Below, piece by piece: positions 1 through 12,067 of a DNA stretch of 64,000 nucleotides. The notes below the pieces were generated by a model. That model was not told the origin of the DNA. It saw only the letters and a list, made by a program, of their open reading frames with translations, and made no database searches. Position numbers and translations under genes: made by a program. Source of the stretch: Verrucomicrobiota bacterium (GTDB taxonomy: Bacteria; Verrucomicrobiota; Verrucomicrobiia; Chthoniobacterales; Terrimicrobiaceae); assembly GCA_017305195.1 (NCBI GenBank), contig JAFKMU010000048.1, positions 52,952 through 116,951 on the forward strand. The letters run 5' to 3'. Numbering within the stretch: position 1 is the first letter of the stretch; each line of letters opens with the position of its first letter.

Positions 1-311
1 AGATCACCAAGCAACCCCGCAATGTGCTCAAGTCCATCCCAGGCCTGGAGCTGGCGGAACTCGGCGAATCGACATGGTGCTGCGGCAGCGCGGGCATCTA
101 CAACATCACCCAGCCCGAGATGTCGGCCAAGCTCCTGAAGCGCAAGATCGGTCACATCGAGAAAACCGGAGCAGACGTCGTGGCCGCAGCCAATCCTGGC
201 TGTCATCTCCAGATCGCCAACGGGCTGCGGGATGCTGGCAACGACGCAACAGTTGCACACCCTATGTCACTTCTGGCTCGCGCTTATCGGGCGGAGCGTG
301 GGCAAGGCTAA
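1..311 (+). CDS. Glycolate oxidase iron-sulfur subunit-like protein, C-terminal fragment
   Basis: The reading frame is open from base 3, so the gene begins upstream of the window; about 102 C-terminal residues are visible. They contain the second cysteine-rich CCG domain of GlcF/HdrD-type proteins: the STWCCGSAGIYN motif, the following NITQPEMS and LLKRK helix, and an ANPGCHLQI segment. In GlcF this domain helps bind an Fe-S cofactor that passes electrons from glycolate or lactate oxidation by the partner FAD subunit. Other CCG-domain proteins (LutA, GlpC) share the same fold, but the spacing and the QPEMS..LL pattern fit GlcF best. The flavin subunit would be expected upstream, outside the window. 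Confidence 0.82.
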   Translation, partial: ITKQPRNVLKSIPGLELAELGESTWCCGSAGIYNITQPEMSAKLLKRKIGHIEKTGADVVAAANPGCHLQIANGLRDAGNDATVAHPMSLLARAYRAERGQG

Positions 312-384
312 AAGAGCATCTCCCTCACCCTATCGGGCGCTCAGGGGAACGCCCTATTGAGGCTCATTAGCCGAAGGAATATGA

Positions 385-609
385 ATGAAAGAGCTGCTCT
401 CGACCTCTCCCATCAACCCTATGAAGACCGCCTCGAAAATCGCCCGGAAATCCCCGGATGAGAGCCCGGCAAGCAATCGCCGCCGCCTTGAGAAGAAGCT
501 CAAGGAACTTTTGAGCAGCAATTCGTCGTCCTCCTCCTCTTTCCGCGTCATCCAGTCTCTCGAACCCCACAAATACCCCCCGCTTCCTTATCGCCGGATC
601 ATTGAATAA
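385..609 (+). CDS. Small hypothetical protein, doubtful
   Basis: An open frame of 74 codons whose product is rich in Lys, Arg, Glu and a run of serines. AAGGA lies six bases before the ATG, a plausible ribosome-binding site. A second ATG four bases upstream (381) opens only a 26-codon frame. The opposite strand is also open over this stretch, so coding is uncertain. No family is recognised; the middle looks helical and charged and the end is low complexity. It sits alone in the gap between the Fe-S subunit and the glycosyltransferase. Confidence 0.3.
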   Translation: MKELLSTSPINPMKTASKIARKSPDESPASNRRRLEKKLKELLSSNSSSSSSFRVIQSLEPHKYPPLPYRRIIE

Positions 610-679
610 CGGCGAATCGCACAGACTGTTCTTCCAATACTTCTAGCGAAGGGGTACGGGACCTGCTACAGGGCTGCGC

Positions 680-2293
680 ATGTCCAAGGGAGTAAAGGGG
701 ATTTTGATCGCCGTCATGATCGTGGCGGCGCTGGCCATAGGCATCGTCGCGCGCATCGCGACCTGGGATCGCACCGATAGCATACGATTCTCCCGGGATT
801 TCCAGAATGGCTACTTCTGGGGCAGCCAAGTGATGAAGGACGCCCGGCTCATCGGCCCCGGTTCGGAAGATGCCCCGCAGGGATTCGGCAGGTGGGTCCG
901 ATTCTTCGACTCCTACGTCGACATCTATGATCGCGTCTACAACGAGGCAGCCGACCGCGACAACGACTACTGGCTGGACTATCCCCCACTGCGGCTCCTG
1001 ATCATGGCGGTCTGGACCAAGAGCATCCGGGAGCACAACCCCGCCCTGGAGAAACCAACCTCTCCCGATGTCGCTCCGCTTCTGGTCTTCAATGGCGTGA
1101 TGGAAATCCTTTCCGCCGTGGCAATGTTTTACCTCGTCCGCCTCTGGATCACCCGCATCCGCGCCCAGCGTCCGGCCGAGCAATGGAAAATCCCGGCTGA
1201 GACCATTGCCTTCGGCGCGGCCCTGCTGGTGTGGTTCAATCCCGCCTGCCTGCTGAACTCCCATGGCTGGCCGCAATGGGACATCTGGATCGTCCCGTTC
1301 TTCATCTTTGCCGCACTATCCGCGTCATGCTCGCGGTGGTTGCTTTGCGGCTTGCTCCTCGGCGCCGCCGCATTCCTGAAGGGGCAGATCCTCATCGTCA
1401 GCGCGTTCTTTCCGCTCTGGGCGTTTTTCTCGGAGGGCCGCATGGCCGGGTTGCGCGTGCTGGCCGGATGGGTCGGCGCTTTTGTCGGGGTGGCCAGCCC
1501 GTGGCTCCTGAAAGGTTTTGGGCCCTATGTCTGGATCGTCGTCGACGCCCTCCTCCTGGCCCCGATCATCTGGCTCACCTGGAAGGGCCGGATCGCCCAG
1601 GCCACGTGGGCGCTCGTCGCCGCCATCGGCGTGCTCGTCTTTATCGGCTGGAATTTCCGCGGCTCCTTTACCTGGCTGGAGATCGGGTTTCACTACGGCT
1701 CCAATCGCTATGCGGAGATGTTCAGCGGGGCGGTCTACAATGTGCCCGCCGCCCTCGCCCACCTCGGCTGGAACCTCAAGGACCCTGTCTACACCATCCA
1801 TCTCTCGGGCGATCACTCCATCGCGCTGCCGAGCATCCGCATCCTGCTGATGATGGTGTATCTGGCACTGCTGCTGATCGCAGCCTACTCGGTTTCCTTT
1901 CACGCCCGCAGGCATCGCTCCGAGGTGCTGCTGGCCATGGCCTGCCCGTGGATCCTGATGTTTGCCCTGCTGGGCCAGATGCACGAACGCTATCTGCTCT
2001 GGGGCGCGATCATGAGCGCCGCGGCGGCGATCCTGCGCCCCTCGCTCTTCCTGCTCTATCTCACCCTTTCCTTCGGCACCTGCGCGATGATCCTCACTGT
2101 CATGCTGAAGCAGGCCCATGAGGAAATCCTGCCTCCGAGCATGGCTTTCCTCGATCAATATGCGGCTCTGGCCAATGTCGCCTTCTCCGCCATCATGGCA
2201 GGCGCCTTCCTTTACGTGGCATGGGCTCCCTTTCGGCACGCCATGGCGGAAGGGCTGAAGCGCCTGAAAGGCTGGGGAGATATCGAAGCCTAG
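680..2293 (+). CDS. Integral membrane GT-C fold glycosyltransferase (ALG6/PMT-like)
   Basis: A 537-residue protein with around ten hydrophobic segments, the first at about residues 7-26. A GT-C fold is suggested by a charged loop after the first membrane segment, a conserved DYPPLRL motif at residues 100-106 (compare LDYPPL of ALG6/ALG8 lipid-linked glucosyltransferases) and HGWPQWDIW at about 195-203. A late MHERYLLW motif resembles the MHERY of GT87/GT39-like enzymes. Such enzymes use polyprenyl-phosphate sugars on the outer face of the membrane. Donor and acceptor cannot be told from the sequence. The stop codon overlaps that of convergent glgX by 4 bp. Confidence 0.72.
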   Translation: MSKGVKGILIAVMIVAALAIGIVARIATWDRTDSIRFSRDFQNGYFWGSQVMKDARLIGPGSEDAPQGFGRWVRFFDSYVDIYDRVYNEAADRDNDYWLDYPPLRLLIMAVWTKSIREHNPALEKPTSPDVAPLLVFNGVMEILSAVAMFYLVRLWITRIRAQRPAEQWKIPAETIAFGAALLVWFNPACLLNSHGWPQWDIWIVPFFIFAALSASCSRWLLCGLLLGAAAFLKGQILIVSAFFPLWAFFSEGRMAGLRVLAGWVGAFVGVASPWLLKGFGPYVWIVVDALLLAPIIWLTWKGRIAQATWALVAAIGVLVFIGWNFRGSFTWLEIGFHYGSNRYAEMFSGAVYNVPAALAHLGWNLKDPVYTIHLSGDHSIALPSIRILLMMVYLALLLIAAYSVSFHARRHRSEVLLAMACPWILMFALLGQMHERYLLWGAIMSAAAAILRPSLFLLYLTLSFGTCAMILTVMLKQAHEEILPPSMAFLDQYAALANVAFSAIMAGAFLYVAWAPFRHAMAEGLKRLKGWGDIEA

Positions 2294-4419
2294 CTCGACG
2301 TCGCCGGGTCAGGTTTTCCCAGGAGGATGACGGAGCTGCGCTCGGCGAGCGTGAGAGCCTTCACTCCGGGGAGCAGCACCTCCTGGCCGGGCTCGACGAT
2401 ATCGTCGGGTGAGTTCAGGCTCGTATCCGCCACGCGGAACCACACGTACCCCTTGGGCAGGACCGGCAGGGCGAACTCCAGCGGCTTGTAGTACATGTTG
2501 AAAGCGCAGTAAATGAAGTGCGCCGGACCGCCTGCCGCCGCGCCATGGCGACCGCACAGCATGAAGGCGATCGAGCGGCTGGCGAGACCCCAGTCGGGCT
2601 TCCATGGCTGCACGCCATGCCAGGAAATGTCGGGATATCCGCTGCCGATGACGTCCTTGCTCGTCATGAACTCCGGCTGGCGCAGGGCGGGATTTGCCTT
2701 GCGGAAGGCGATCATGTTGCGGGTGAAACGATAGAGGCCCTTGTTTTCCTCGGAAAGCGACCAGTCGAGCCAGTTCCAATCCTCGTCCTGACAATAGGCG
2801 TTGTTATTCCCGCGCTGGGTGCGGCCGCATTCGTCCCCCATCCACAGCATGGGCACGCCCTGGCTGACAAAAAGAAGCATGATGGCGTTTCTCTGGAGCC
2901 GGAGGCGGAGCGCATTGATCTCGGCGTCGGTAGTCTCGCCCTCCACGCCGCAGTTCCAGCTCCAGTTGTCATTGGCGCCATCGTTGTTGTTTTCGCCGTT
3001 ATCGAGATTGTGCTTCTCGTTGTAGGAAAACAGGTCGCGCAGGGTGAAGCCGTCGTGACAGGTGATGAAATTGATCGAGGCGGTCGGCTTGCGGCCGGCG
3101 GCGGCATACATGTCGGGCGAGCCCATGATGCGCTGAACCATCTCGCCCACCACGCCGGGGTCGCCCTTGATGAAACGCCGGGCGGCGTCGCGAAATTTGC
3201 CATTCCACTCGAGCCAACGGCCATAGGACGGGAAATTGCCCACCTGGTAGAGCCCGCCTGCGTCCCATGCCTCGGCGATGAGATCGCACTGGGCGAGCAC
3301 GGGATCGTAGGCGAGAGATTCCAGCAGCGGCGGGTTGGAAAGAGGCGCACCGGTCGAATCCCGGCCCAGGACGGAGGCCAGATCAAACCGGAAGCCGTCG
3401 ATGTGGTACTCCGCCGCCCAGTGTCGCAGGCTGGCGATGACAAATCCCCGCACCACGGGGTGGTTGCAGTTCACCGTATTGCCGCATCCCGTGTAGTTGG
3501 CGTATTTGCCTGCGGAATCGAGCATGTAGTACGTCTTGTTGTCGATACCCCGGAAGGAGTAGGTCGGCCCGTTCTCTCCGCCCTCGGCGGTGTGATTGAA
3601 AACCACGTCGAGGATGACCTTGATGCCTGCGGAGTGCAGGGCGCGGATGAGATCCTTCAACTCCTCGACCTGCGTGCCATGCCTGCCCGTGGCGGCAAAG
3701 CCCGCCTTCGGCGAAAAAAATGCCAGCGTACTGTAGCCCCAGTAGTTGCAAAGCTGCTCGCCCGTGAGCGGATTCGTGCGCGTGTTCTCGAGCTCGTCGA
3801 ACTCAAAGATGGGCATGAGCTCGACGGTATTGACTCCCAGGTCCTTCAGGTAGGGAATCTTTTCCTTCATCGCGGCGTAGGTGCCGGGATGTTTTGCCTC
3901 CGCCGTGGGATGCGCCGTGAACCCGCGCACGTGCATCTCGTAGATGACGAGTTCGCTCTCCGGGCGCTTGATCGGCCGGTCGTGCTCCCAGTCAAACGCC
4001 TCGAAAGGAATGCGGGCGCGAAACGGGTACACGTCGCCAAGTTGAGACGCCTGCTTCCAGATCTCACGTCCGCTGATTTCCCGCGCATAGGGATCAAGCA
4101 GGACCTTCTTGGGATCGAAATGCAGCCCCTCGCGCATGTCGAACACGCCATCGAAGCGATAACCGTACTCCAGATCCTCGTAGCTCAGATCAAACACGAT
4201 CATCGCCCAGACGTTGCCGAGACGGTACTCCGGCGGGAACGGGATCTCCGCGTAGGGTTCCGCAGAACCTTTTTCAAAAAGCACCAGCGTGCAGGATTTT
4301 GCGTAGGTCGAGAAGATCGAGAAATTCACGCCTCCGGGGACATGGCTCGCTCCAAAGGGCAGCGGGTGTCCGTACCGTAGCCGGAAATCGGCATGCGTGT
4401 GGGTGTGGTTAGGAATCAT
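2290..4419 (-). CDS. glgX: Glycogen debranching enzyme GlgX (isoamylase type, GH13)
   Basis: A 709-residue protein that hydrolyses alpha-1,6 branches of limit-dextrin glycogen in the cytoplasm. An N-terminal CBM48-like domain (FGASHVPGGVNFSIF) precedes a GH13 barrel with all four signature regions: DVVFNHT, DGFRFDLA (nucleophile Asp), LIAEAWD (acid/base Glu) and FITCHDG (HD pair). Length matches GlgX/TreX. The next genes belong to other pathways, so it seems to be a single transcription unit, although ppdK (6667-9417) is another central-carbon gene nearby. Confidence 0.95.
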   Translation of the reverse strand: MIPNHTHTHADFRLRYGHPLPFGASHVPGGVNFSIFSTYAKSCTLVLFEKGSAEPYAEIPFPPEYRLGNVWAMIVFDLSYEDLEYGYRFDGVFDMREGLHFDPKKVLLDPYAREISGREIWKQASQLGDVYPFRARIPFEAFDWEHDRPIKRPESELVIYEMHVRGFTAHPTAEAKHPGTYAAMKEKIPYLKDLGVNTVELMPIFEFDELENTRTNPLTGEQLCNYWGYSTLAFFSPKAGFAATGRHGTQVEELKDLIRALHSAGIKVILDVVFNHTAEGGENGPTYSFRGIDNKTYYMLDSAGKYANYTGCGNTVNCNHPVVRGFVIASLRHWAAEYHIDGFRFDLASVLGRDSTGAPLSNPPLLESLAYDPVLAQCDLIAEAWDAGGLYQVGNFPSYGRWLEWNGKFRDAARRFIKGDPGVVGEMVQRIMGSPDMYAAAGRKPTASINFITCHDGFTLRDLFSYNEKHNLDNGENNNDGANDNWSWNCGVEGETTDAEINALRLRLQRNAIMLLFVSQGVPMLWMGDECGRTQRGNNNAYCQDEDWNWLDWSLSEENKGLYRFTRNMIAFRKANPALRQPEFMTSKDVIGSGYPDISWHGVQPWKPDWGLASRSIAFMLCGRHGAAAGGPAHFIYCAFNMYYKPLEFALPVLPKGYVWFRVADTSLNSPDDIVEPGQEVLLPGVKALTLAERSSVILLGKPDPATSS

Positions 4420-4492
4420 GACGGCGACAGCTAAAGACTCCTATAAGCAGAAAGCATGCGCAATGCGGGAAATTAGGATCAATTTCGCGATA

Positions 4493-5542
4493 TTATTTGG
4501 AGAGGGCTAACACCCGGCGCGCCTCGGAGGCGATGCGCTCCGGGGCGATCGCCTTGTGCCAGTGGGATTTTTTCCTGGGTCGCGGCTCGGCCAGGAGCCA
4601 CGCCTGGCGATCGCTTGACTGCCAGGGGGCAAACATGCCGGCGTGCAGGCCGGAGTAGGCCACGATACAGCGCTGGTTCAAAGCCGTGGCAAAATGCGCA
4701 GCTGCAGTATCGACCGTGAACACGATCTCCGCGGCCGCGATCCACTCGAGGAAGGCGACGAGATTGGCCGGAATAAAGACGTTCGCCTGCGTGATACCCG
4801 CAGCATTCAGGGCGGCGGCGAATTCCACGAGCTTCGGTTTCTGGTCCTCAGATCCGACCAGCAAAAGCGTGCGACCGTCCAGTTCAGCGCGCAGCGAGGA
4901 AAAGGCCTCAACCCATTTCTCCAGGGGATAGACCTTTGACTTTTCCGTAATGGGGGCGCAAATCCACACGGGCTTGTCCGTCGGGACGATGCGCGCCCGG
5001 AGCTTGGGCATCACATCAGCGACGGCGATCTCGCGTCCCACGGCGCGGGAAACCACCCGGCGAAAGGCTTCGATCTCCAGCGGCACGGCGCAGGGCGGCT
5101 CGGGATACTCGACGAGCTCGGAACGAAACACCCGGGTCAGCACGTTTTCCACCGCCCCCCGCACCCTCTTGCCACGGCAGAGGTGATTTTCCCAGGAAAC
5201 GTATCTTTTTGCCGGGATGGAGTAAAACAGCGAGGTCTCGAGGTAATTGCGCAATCCGCGCAAACAGACCGAGATATCGACCGGATGACACCGCATCCGG
5301 AACCACAGCGGCACGCAGGCCAGGAAATTGCGCAGGAAAAGGTTGAGCACCTTTCGCTTGAGGGCTACCGGCAGGGGCCAGATCGTTGCCACCGGGAACT
5401 GTTCTCGGGCGAGCGGTACAAGCACCTCGCGTACGCAGATGATCAGGTTTTCCTCGCCGTATTCCCGGCCCAGAGCCCGGATCGCCCCGGTGGAGAGCAC
5501 AAAGTCGCCAATCCCGTCCGGCTTGAAAACGAAAACGCGCAT
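4493..5542 (-). CDS. Glycosyltransferase family 9 (heptosyltransferase-like)
   Basis: A 349-residue protein with the GT-B layout of ADP-heptose:LPS heptosyltransferases. It begins with the typical FKPDGIGDFVLSTGAIRAL loop-helix and its C-terminal half carries the donor-binding TVDTAAAHFATALNQ segment (compare D-T-G-x-x-H). It probably adds a heptose or related sugar to lipopolysaccharide core on the inner face of the membrane; the exact acceptor is unknown. It is divergent from a second GT9 gene that starts about 95 bp away, so the two form an LPS-core pair with a shared promoter region. The ATG start places the conserved GIGD loop at residues 10-13, as usual in the family. Confidence 0.85.
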   Translation of the reverse strand: MRVFVFKPDGIGDFVLSTGAIRALGREYGEENLIICVREVLVPLAREQFPVATIWPLPVALKRKVLNLFLRNFLACVPLWFRMRCHPVDISVCLRGLRNYLETSLFYSIPAKRYVSWENHLCRGKRVRGAVENVLTRVFRSELVEYPEPPCAVPLEIEAFRRVVSRAVGREIAVADVMPKLRARIVPTDKPVWICAPITEKSKVYPLEKWVEAFSSLRAELDGRTLLLVGSEDQKPKLVEFAAALNAAGITQANVFIPANLVAFLEWIAAAEIVFTVDTAAAHFATALNQRCIVAYSGLHAGMFAPWQSSDRQAWLLAEPRPRKKSHWHKAIAPERIASEARRVLALSK

Positions 5543-5636
5543 CCCTGATGAGTCGCTACGAACCGGCCCGCGCTCAAGCCAATTTCATTTTGCATTGTCA
5601 ACTTGGCCGATGATGAGCGATTCAATGAGGTCTTTT

Positions 5637-6554
5637 ATGCGGGGCTGTTATGTCGTATTCCACAAGCAACTGGGAGACCTGCTGTTGCTGGAACCCGCAC
5701 TTTCCCGACTGGCCGCCCATCACGGCAGGCCGGTACGCCTGCTGACGCGGGGCGGACATGATGCGCTCGTCAGCCTGATGGCGGATGTGGAAATACACAC
5801 CGGCCCGACCTTCAAACCCGCGCGGCATCTGTATTGCTTCGATCCGGTGAACAAATCGGCGACCCGCGCTCTGTTCACTCCCGCCTGGCACAAGACCTGC
5901 ATTCTCCCCTGCCCGAACGAAGCCTCCTGGTTTCACAAGCTGATCTTCCATCCGATCATCGTTCCCGGGCTCGGCGACGAGTACATCGCCGAGTATTTCT
6001 GGAACAACACTCCCGTACCGGCGGCGGGCGCCTTTCGCATGCCGCGCCTGAACCGTCCGCCGAATGACTGGGCGGTGCCCGGGCTGGAGACGGGAGGGTT
6101 TGTCCTGATCAATCCGACAGCGGGATGGAAGCGTAAAAGCTGGCTGGGCGACCGCTGGGCGGCAGTGGTGCGGCGTATCCGGGAGCGGGTAAATCTCCCC
6201 ATCCTGATGACCAGCGCCTCGACCGACTGGCAAATCTCACAATGCGCCGAGATCGAGCGTCTGGCTGAGGGCTCGATCCGCAGCCTGTCAAACGGCACGA
6301 CTTTGCAAAATTTCCTCTGGCTCTGCGCCAATGCCGCCCTCGTGGTGACTGTGGATGGAGCAGCGGCACACATTGCCACGGCCTCCGGCACCCCGAGCCT
6401 GGCCCTCTTTGGTCCGACGAATATCGGGAACTGGCACCGGGGCACAAACCGCAATCTGGCCGTGCAGGCGCCGATCGGGAAGGACGGCACCCGCCGTATG
6501 CGCGATCTCGCCCTGGCACCCGTGCTGGAAACCCTGGACCAGCTCATCGCCTAG
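5637..6554 (+). CDS. Glycosyltransferase family 9 (heptosyltransferase-like)
   Basis: About 305 residues. The N-terminus reads YVVFHKQLGDLLLLEPAL, matching the first nucleotide-sugar fold of heptosyltransferases. The C-terminal half has INPTAGWKRKSW and VTVDGAAAHIATASGTPSLALFGP, the GT9 donor-site signature. The ATG at 5637 is preferred because TGAGG lies six bases before it; ATGs at 5610, 5613 and 5625 are alternatives, and the frame stays open far upstream. The only later structure is the shared terminator at 6611-6645. It is divergent from the 349-residue GT9 gene and probably acts in the same surface-glycan pathway. Confidence 0.83.
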   Translation: MRGCYVVFHKQLGDLLLLEPALSRLAAHHGRPVRLLTRGGHDALVSLMADVEIHTGPTFKPARHLYCFDPVNKSATRALFTPAWHKTCILPCPNEASWFHKLIFHPIIVPGLGDEYIAEYFWNNTPVPAAGAFRMPRLNRPPNDWAVPGLETGGFVLINPTAGWKRKSWLGDRWAAVVRRIRERVNLPILMTSASTDWQISQCAEIERLAEGSIRSLSNGTTLQNFLWLCANAALVVTVDGAAAHIATASGTPSLALFGPTNIGNWHRGTNRNLAVQAPIGKDGTRRMRDLALAPVLETLDQLIA

Positions 6555-6610
6555 ACCCCGGTTCGTCCCGCACCCGCCGGCCTTCCTTCAACACACGTTC
6601 CCGCAAAAGC

Positions 6611-6645
6611 AAAAAGCGCCGGTCCTTGCGGACACGGCGCTTTTT
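6611..6645. terminator. Bidirectional intrinsic terminator
   Basis: A perfect 11-base inverted repeat (AAAAAGCGCCG / CGGCGCTTTTT) is extended inward by GTCC/GGAC with one bulged A and a TTGC loop. A-run and T-run flanks give a U-tract in both directions. It lies between the convergent GT9 gene (plus) and ppdK (minus) and can stop both. Confidence 0.9.
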
Positions 6646-6666
6646 GTTGGTTGGGGAGGGAAAGGG

Positions 6667-9417
<2,751 letters not shown>

Positions 9418-9553
9418 ATAAAGGGAGCGCGGAAAACCGCCCTATTTAACAAACCGGGCGGCAGTGTCAAAGACGAACCCGCGAAAGCAGGCAATTCGCC
9501 TCACGCGACCGGCGCCGACCGGCTCGCGCAAAACAGAGACAACTATTTCTAAA

Positions 9554-9751
9554 CTAGGCGTTTACAGCAAGAACCTCATTCAAGAGGCGCTCAAAGTCTG
9601 CCAATCCCGTGCTAGGGATGATCACGGTATTTCGACGGCCATGAGCCTCTTCGGTTATGCGAAGAAAGCGGCCGCGTTCGTTTTCACGGAATTCTATGAA
9701 GAAGTGTTTGCGCTCAACCTGAAGCTCGCGCGACTCGAGTATCGTATCCAT
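9554..9751 (-). CDS. PUR-alpha-like nucleic-acid-binding protein
   Basis: A 65-residue protein matching a single PUR repeat: RKHFFIEFRENERGRFLRI is the PUR beta-sheet pattern (K-x-F-x-x-x-x-x-E-N-x-R-G-x-x-L-x-I), followed by the amphipathic helix STGLADFERLLNEVL. Bacterial single-repeat PUR proteins dimerise and bind single-stranded DNA and RNA. It stands alone between ppdK and rnr, all on the minus strand, with about 100 bp on the rnr side and 136 bp on the ppdK side. Its regulatory role is unknown. Confidence 0.78.
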   Translation of the reverse strand: MDTILESRELQVERKHFFIEFRENERGRFLRITEEAHGRRNTVIIPSTGLADFERLLNEVLAVNA

Positions 9752-9854
9752 TAAGTTACACGTTTGGGGATTTGTTAACTATGTTAGAAGATGCCGCCAG
9801 TCTCAACCCAATTTTTCCTTAGGCCCCCCGAAGAGGAGGCGGTATGTCCTTGTA

Positions 9855-11999
9855 TCAGACGATTTTGAAATCGATTTGCTGTTTGTAGGTATCGACGCGC
9901 GCCACGATCACTTCGACCGAATCTCCGACCTGGAAAACCTTTTTCGTCTTTCGCCCGACGAGGCGTCCGCGAGGCACATCCAGCATGTAAAAATCCCCGT
10001 CCAGCGAGGAAACATGCACAAGTCCGCTGATGAGGAAGTCGGGCAATTCGACGAAAATGCCAAAATTCCGCACCTCCATGATCCGGGCCTTGAAGGCTTC
10101 TCCCTTCCCCTTGGCGACCTGCATCTGGAAATACTCAAGTTTCTTGAGTTTTACGGACTCCTTTTCCGCGTCAGCCGCCGTGCGTTCGGTAGTCGAGATG
10201 TGCTCGGATACGGTGGCCAGAGCCGAGGAATCTGGCCCCTTCTTCGTCAATCCCAGCACCCGCTCCAGCGAGCGATGCACCACGAGGTCGGCGTATCGGC
10301 GGATCGGGCTGGTGAAGTGGGCGTAGTCAGCCTTGTTCAACCCGTAATGGCCGAGGGGATCAGGGGCATACCGGGCGCGCTTCAGGCTCTTGAGCAGGGC
10401 GATCTTGATGGCGTACTCCTGAGGGCGGCCCCGGACGAGGCGCAGGAGCTTCTGCACTTCCTCGCGCTTCGACAGGTCGCCGATGCGGAAGCCATTGGCC
10501 AGTGCGGTTTCACGGAAGTCCAGCAGCCGGTCTTCATCGGGCATCTCGTGGACGCGATAGACCGTCGCCTGACGATGGCGCTTGAGCTCCCGGGCGACGA
10601 GTTCGTTGGCCAGCAGCATGAGTTCCTCGATGAGCTGGTGGGAGATGTCGTTCTCGACCTTCTCCAGACGCTCTGGACGGCCCTGCGCGTCGAGCCAGAC
10701 CTTGACCTCGGGGAAGTCCAGGTCGAGCGAGCCATGAGCAAAGCGATTCTTGCGGAGCAGGGAAGACAACTCCCATGCGGTATGGAGCTTGCGCGTGAGG
10801 TCGTCATGCGCGGGCTTCTGGAGGTGGGCAAAGGCCTGCCGGTAGGTGAGGCGCACCTTACTCCGGATGATCGTGCGGGCAAACCGCGCGGAGAGGATTT
10901 TCCCCCGCTTGTCGACCTCGGCAAAGACGGAAAAGGTCAGACGATCTTCGTCGGGGCGAAGGCTGCAAATGCCATTGCTCAAGGCCTCGGGGAGCATGGG
11001 AATGACCCGATCGGCGAGGTACACGCTATTTCCGCGCGAATAGGCCTCGCGATCCAGCGCATTACGGGGACGTACGTAATGCGAGACGTCCGCGATGTGC
11101 ACTCCGACCCTCCAGCCATTGGCCGTGCGCTCGACATCGATCGCGTCGTCAAAATCCCGGGCGTCGTCGGGGTCGATGGTGAAGATAAAGCGTCCACGCA
11201 GATCCTCGCGGCGGGCGGCCTCGCGTTCGTCGATGACGGGCGAGATGGCCTCGGCCTCCTTTTGCACCTCAGTCGGGAACCCGGCGGGCAGATGGTGCTT
11301 GCGGATGATCGAGAGCATGTCCACGCCGGGAGCGCCCGTACGACCGAGCACCTCGACGATATGGCCCTCAGGATTCACATGGCGCGAGGGCCAGGTGTCC
11401 AGCAGGGCGACCACCTTGTCGCCCTCCTTCGCCGCGATGGGCGGCTTGGGCGTGGGGACGTAGAGATTGTGAACGAAGCGCGGATCGTCAGCGGCGACGT
11501 AGAAGAAGTTGCGCGACTTCTGGAGGGTGCCGACGATGGTGGCATTCCCCCGCTCCAGGATGCGAATGACCACTCCCTCCAGCCTGCCAGGCGTCTCGCC
11601 GCGTCCGGTTCCCGGCCTGGGCTGGCGGTTGACCCGCGCCACCACGCGGTCGCCGTGCAGGGCGACGAAGGTATTTTCCCCGCTCACGTAGAGATCGGGC
11701 TGGCCCGCCTTTTCATTGAGGACATGGGCGGCGCCGCTGGCGTGAAACTGGATCGTGCCGGTGAAGAGGTCGGCGTCGCGCGGAATGACATAGCGGTCCT
11801 TGCGAATGCGGGCGACGTCGCCATCGACCTCCATCTGGCGCAGGAGGTCGCGCAGCTTGGCCCGATTTTGGGGCGGAAGCCGGAGCACCTTGGAAATCTC
11901 CACCTTGTCCAGGGGACGTTCGGTGATGGCTTTGAGGATGGCCTCGCGAAGGTTCATCGCAGGCGGACGGGCCTTACTCGGGGTTTTTGGCCTTGGCAT
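9855..11999 (-). CDS. rnr: Ribonuclease R (RNase II family 3'-5' exoribonuclease)
   Basis: A 714-residue protein degrading structured RNA from the 3' end. An N-terminal winged-helix/cold-shock region (residues about 15-200) precedes the RNB catalytic domain with IDPDDARDFDDAID, whose aspartates bind the metal ions, and SPIRRYADLVVHR. A C-terminal S1 domain follows (KGEAFKARIMEVRNFGIFVELPD, read in parts). The C-terminus lacks the long basic tail of E. coli RNase R, which is usual in shorter orthologues. The start overlaps nothing; the plus-strand pseudopilin begins 69 bp away. Confidence 0.95.
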   Translation of the reverse strand: MPRPKTPSKARPPAMNLREAILKAITERPLDKVEISKVLRLPPQNRAKLRDLLRQMEVDGDVARIRKDRYVIPRDADLFTGTIQFHASGAAHVLNEKAGQPDLYVSGENTFVALHGDRVVARVNRQPRPGTGRGETPGRLEGVVIRILERGNATIVGTLQKSRNFFYVAADDPRFVHNLYVPTPKPPIAAKEGDKVVALLDTWPSRHVNPEGHIVEVLGRTGAPGVDMLSIIRKHHLPAGFPTEVQKEAEAISPVIDEREAARREDLRGRFIFTIDPDDARDFDDAIDVERTANGWRVGVHIADVSHYVRPRNALDREAYSRGNSVYLADRVIPMLPEALSNGICSLRPDEDRLTFSVFAEVDKRGKILSARFARTIIRSKVRLTYRQAFAHLQKPAHDDLTRKLHTAWELSSLLRKNRFAHGSLDLDFPEVKVWLDAQGRPERLEKVENDISHQLIEELMLLANELVARELKRHRQATVYRVHEMPDEDRLLDFRETALANGFRIGDLSKREEVQKLLRLVRGRPQEYAIKIALLKSLKRARYAPDPLGHYGLNKADYAHFTSPIRRYADLVVHRSLERVLGLTKKGPDSSALATVSEHISTTERTAADAEKESVKLKKLEYFQMQVAKGKGEAFKARIMEVRNFGIFVELPDFLISGLVHVSSLDGDFYMLDVPRGRLVGRKTKKVFQVGDSVEVIVARVDTYKQQIDFKIV

Positions 12000-12067
12000 T
12001 GCCTGTGGAATCGCCGCTAAACGCCTTCAAGGCAAGAAAATGCTTGGATGGAGCTCTTGCCGCCGGG

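Noticed and set aside
354..572. Minus-strand frame opposite the small gene at 385
   Set aside because: Less natural composition and no ribosome-binding site; the plus-strand frame has AAGGA at a good distance.
9876..12020. 714-codon plus-strand frame opposite rnr
   Set aside because: Exact mirror of ribonuclease R, which has all catalytic motifs; the mirror product is His/Gly/Leu-rich with no recognisable domain.
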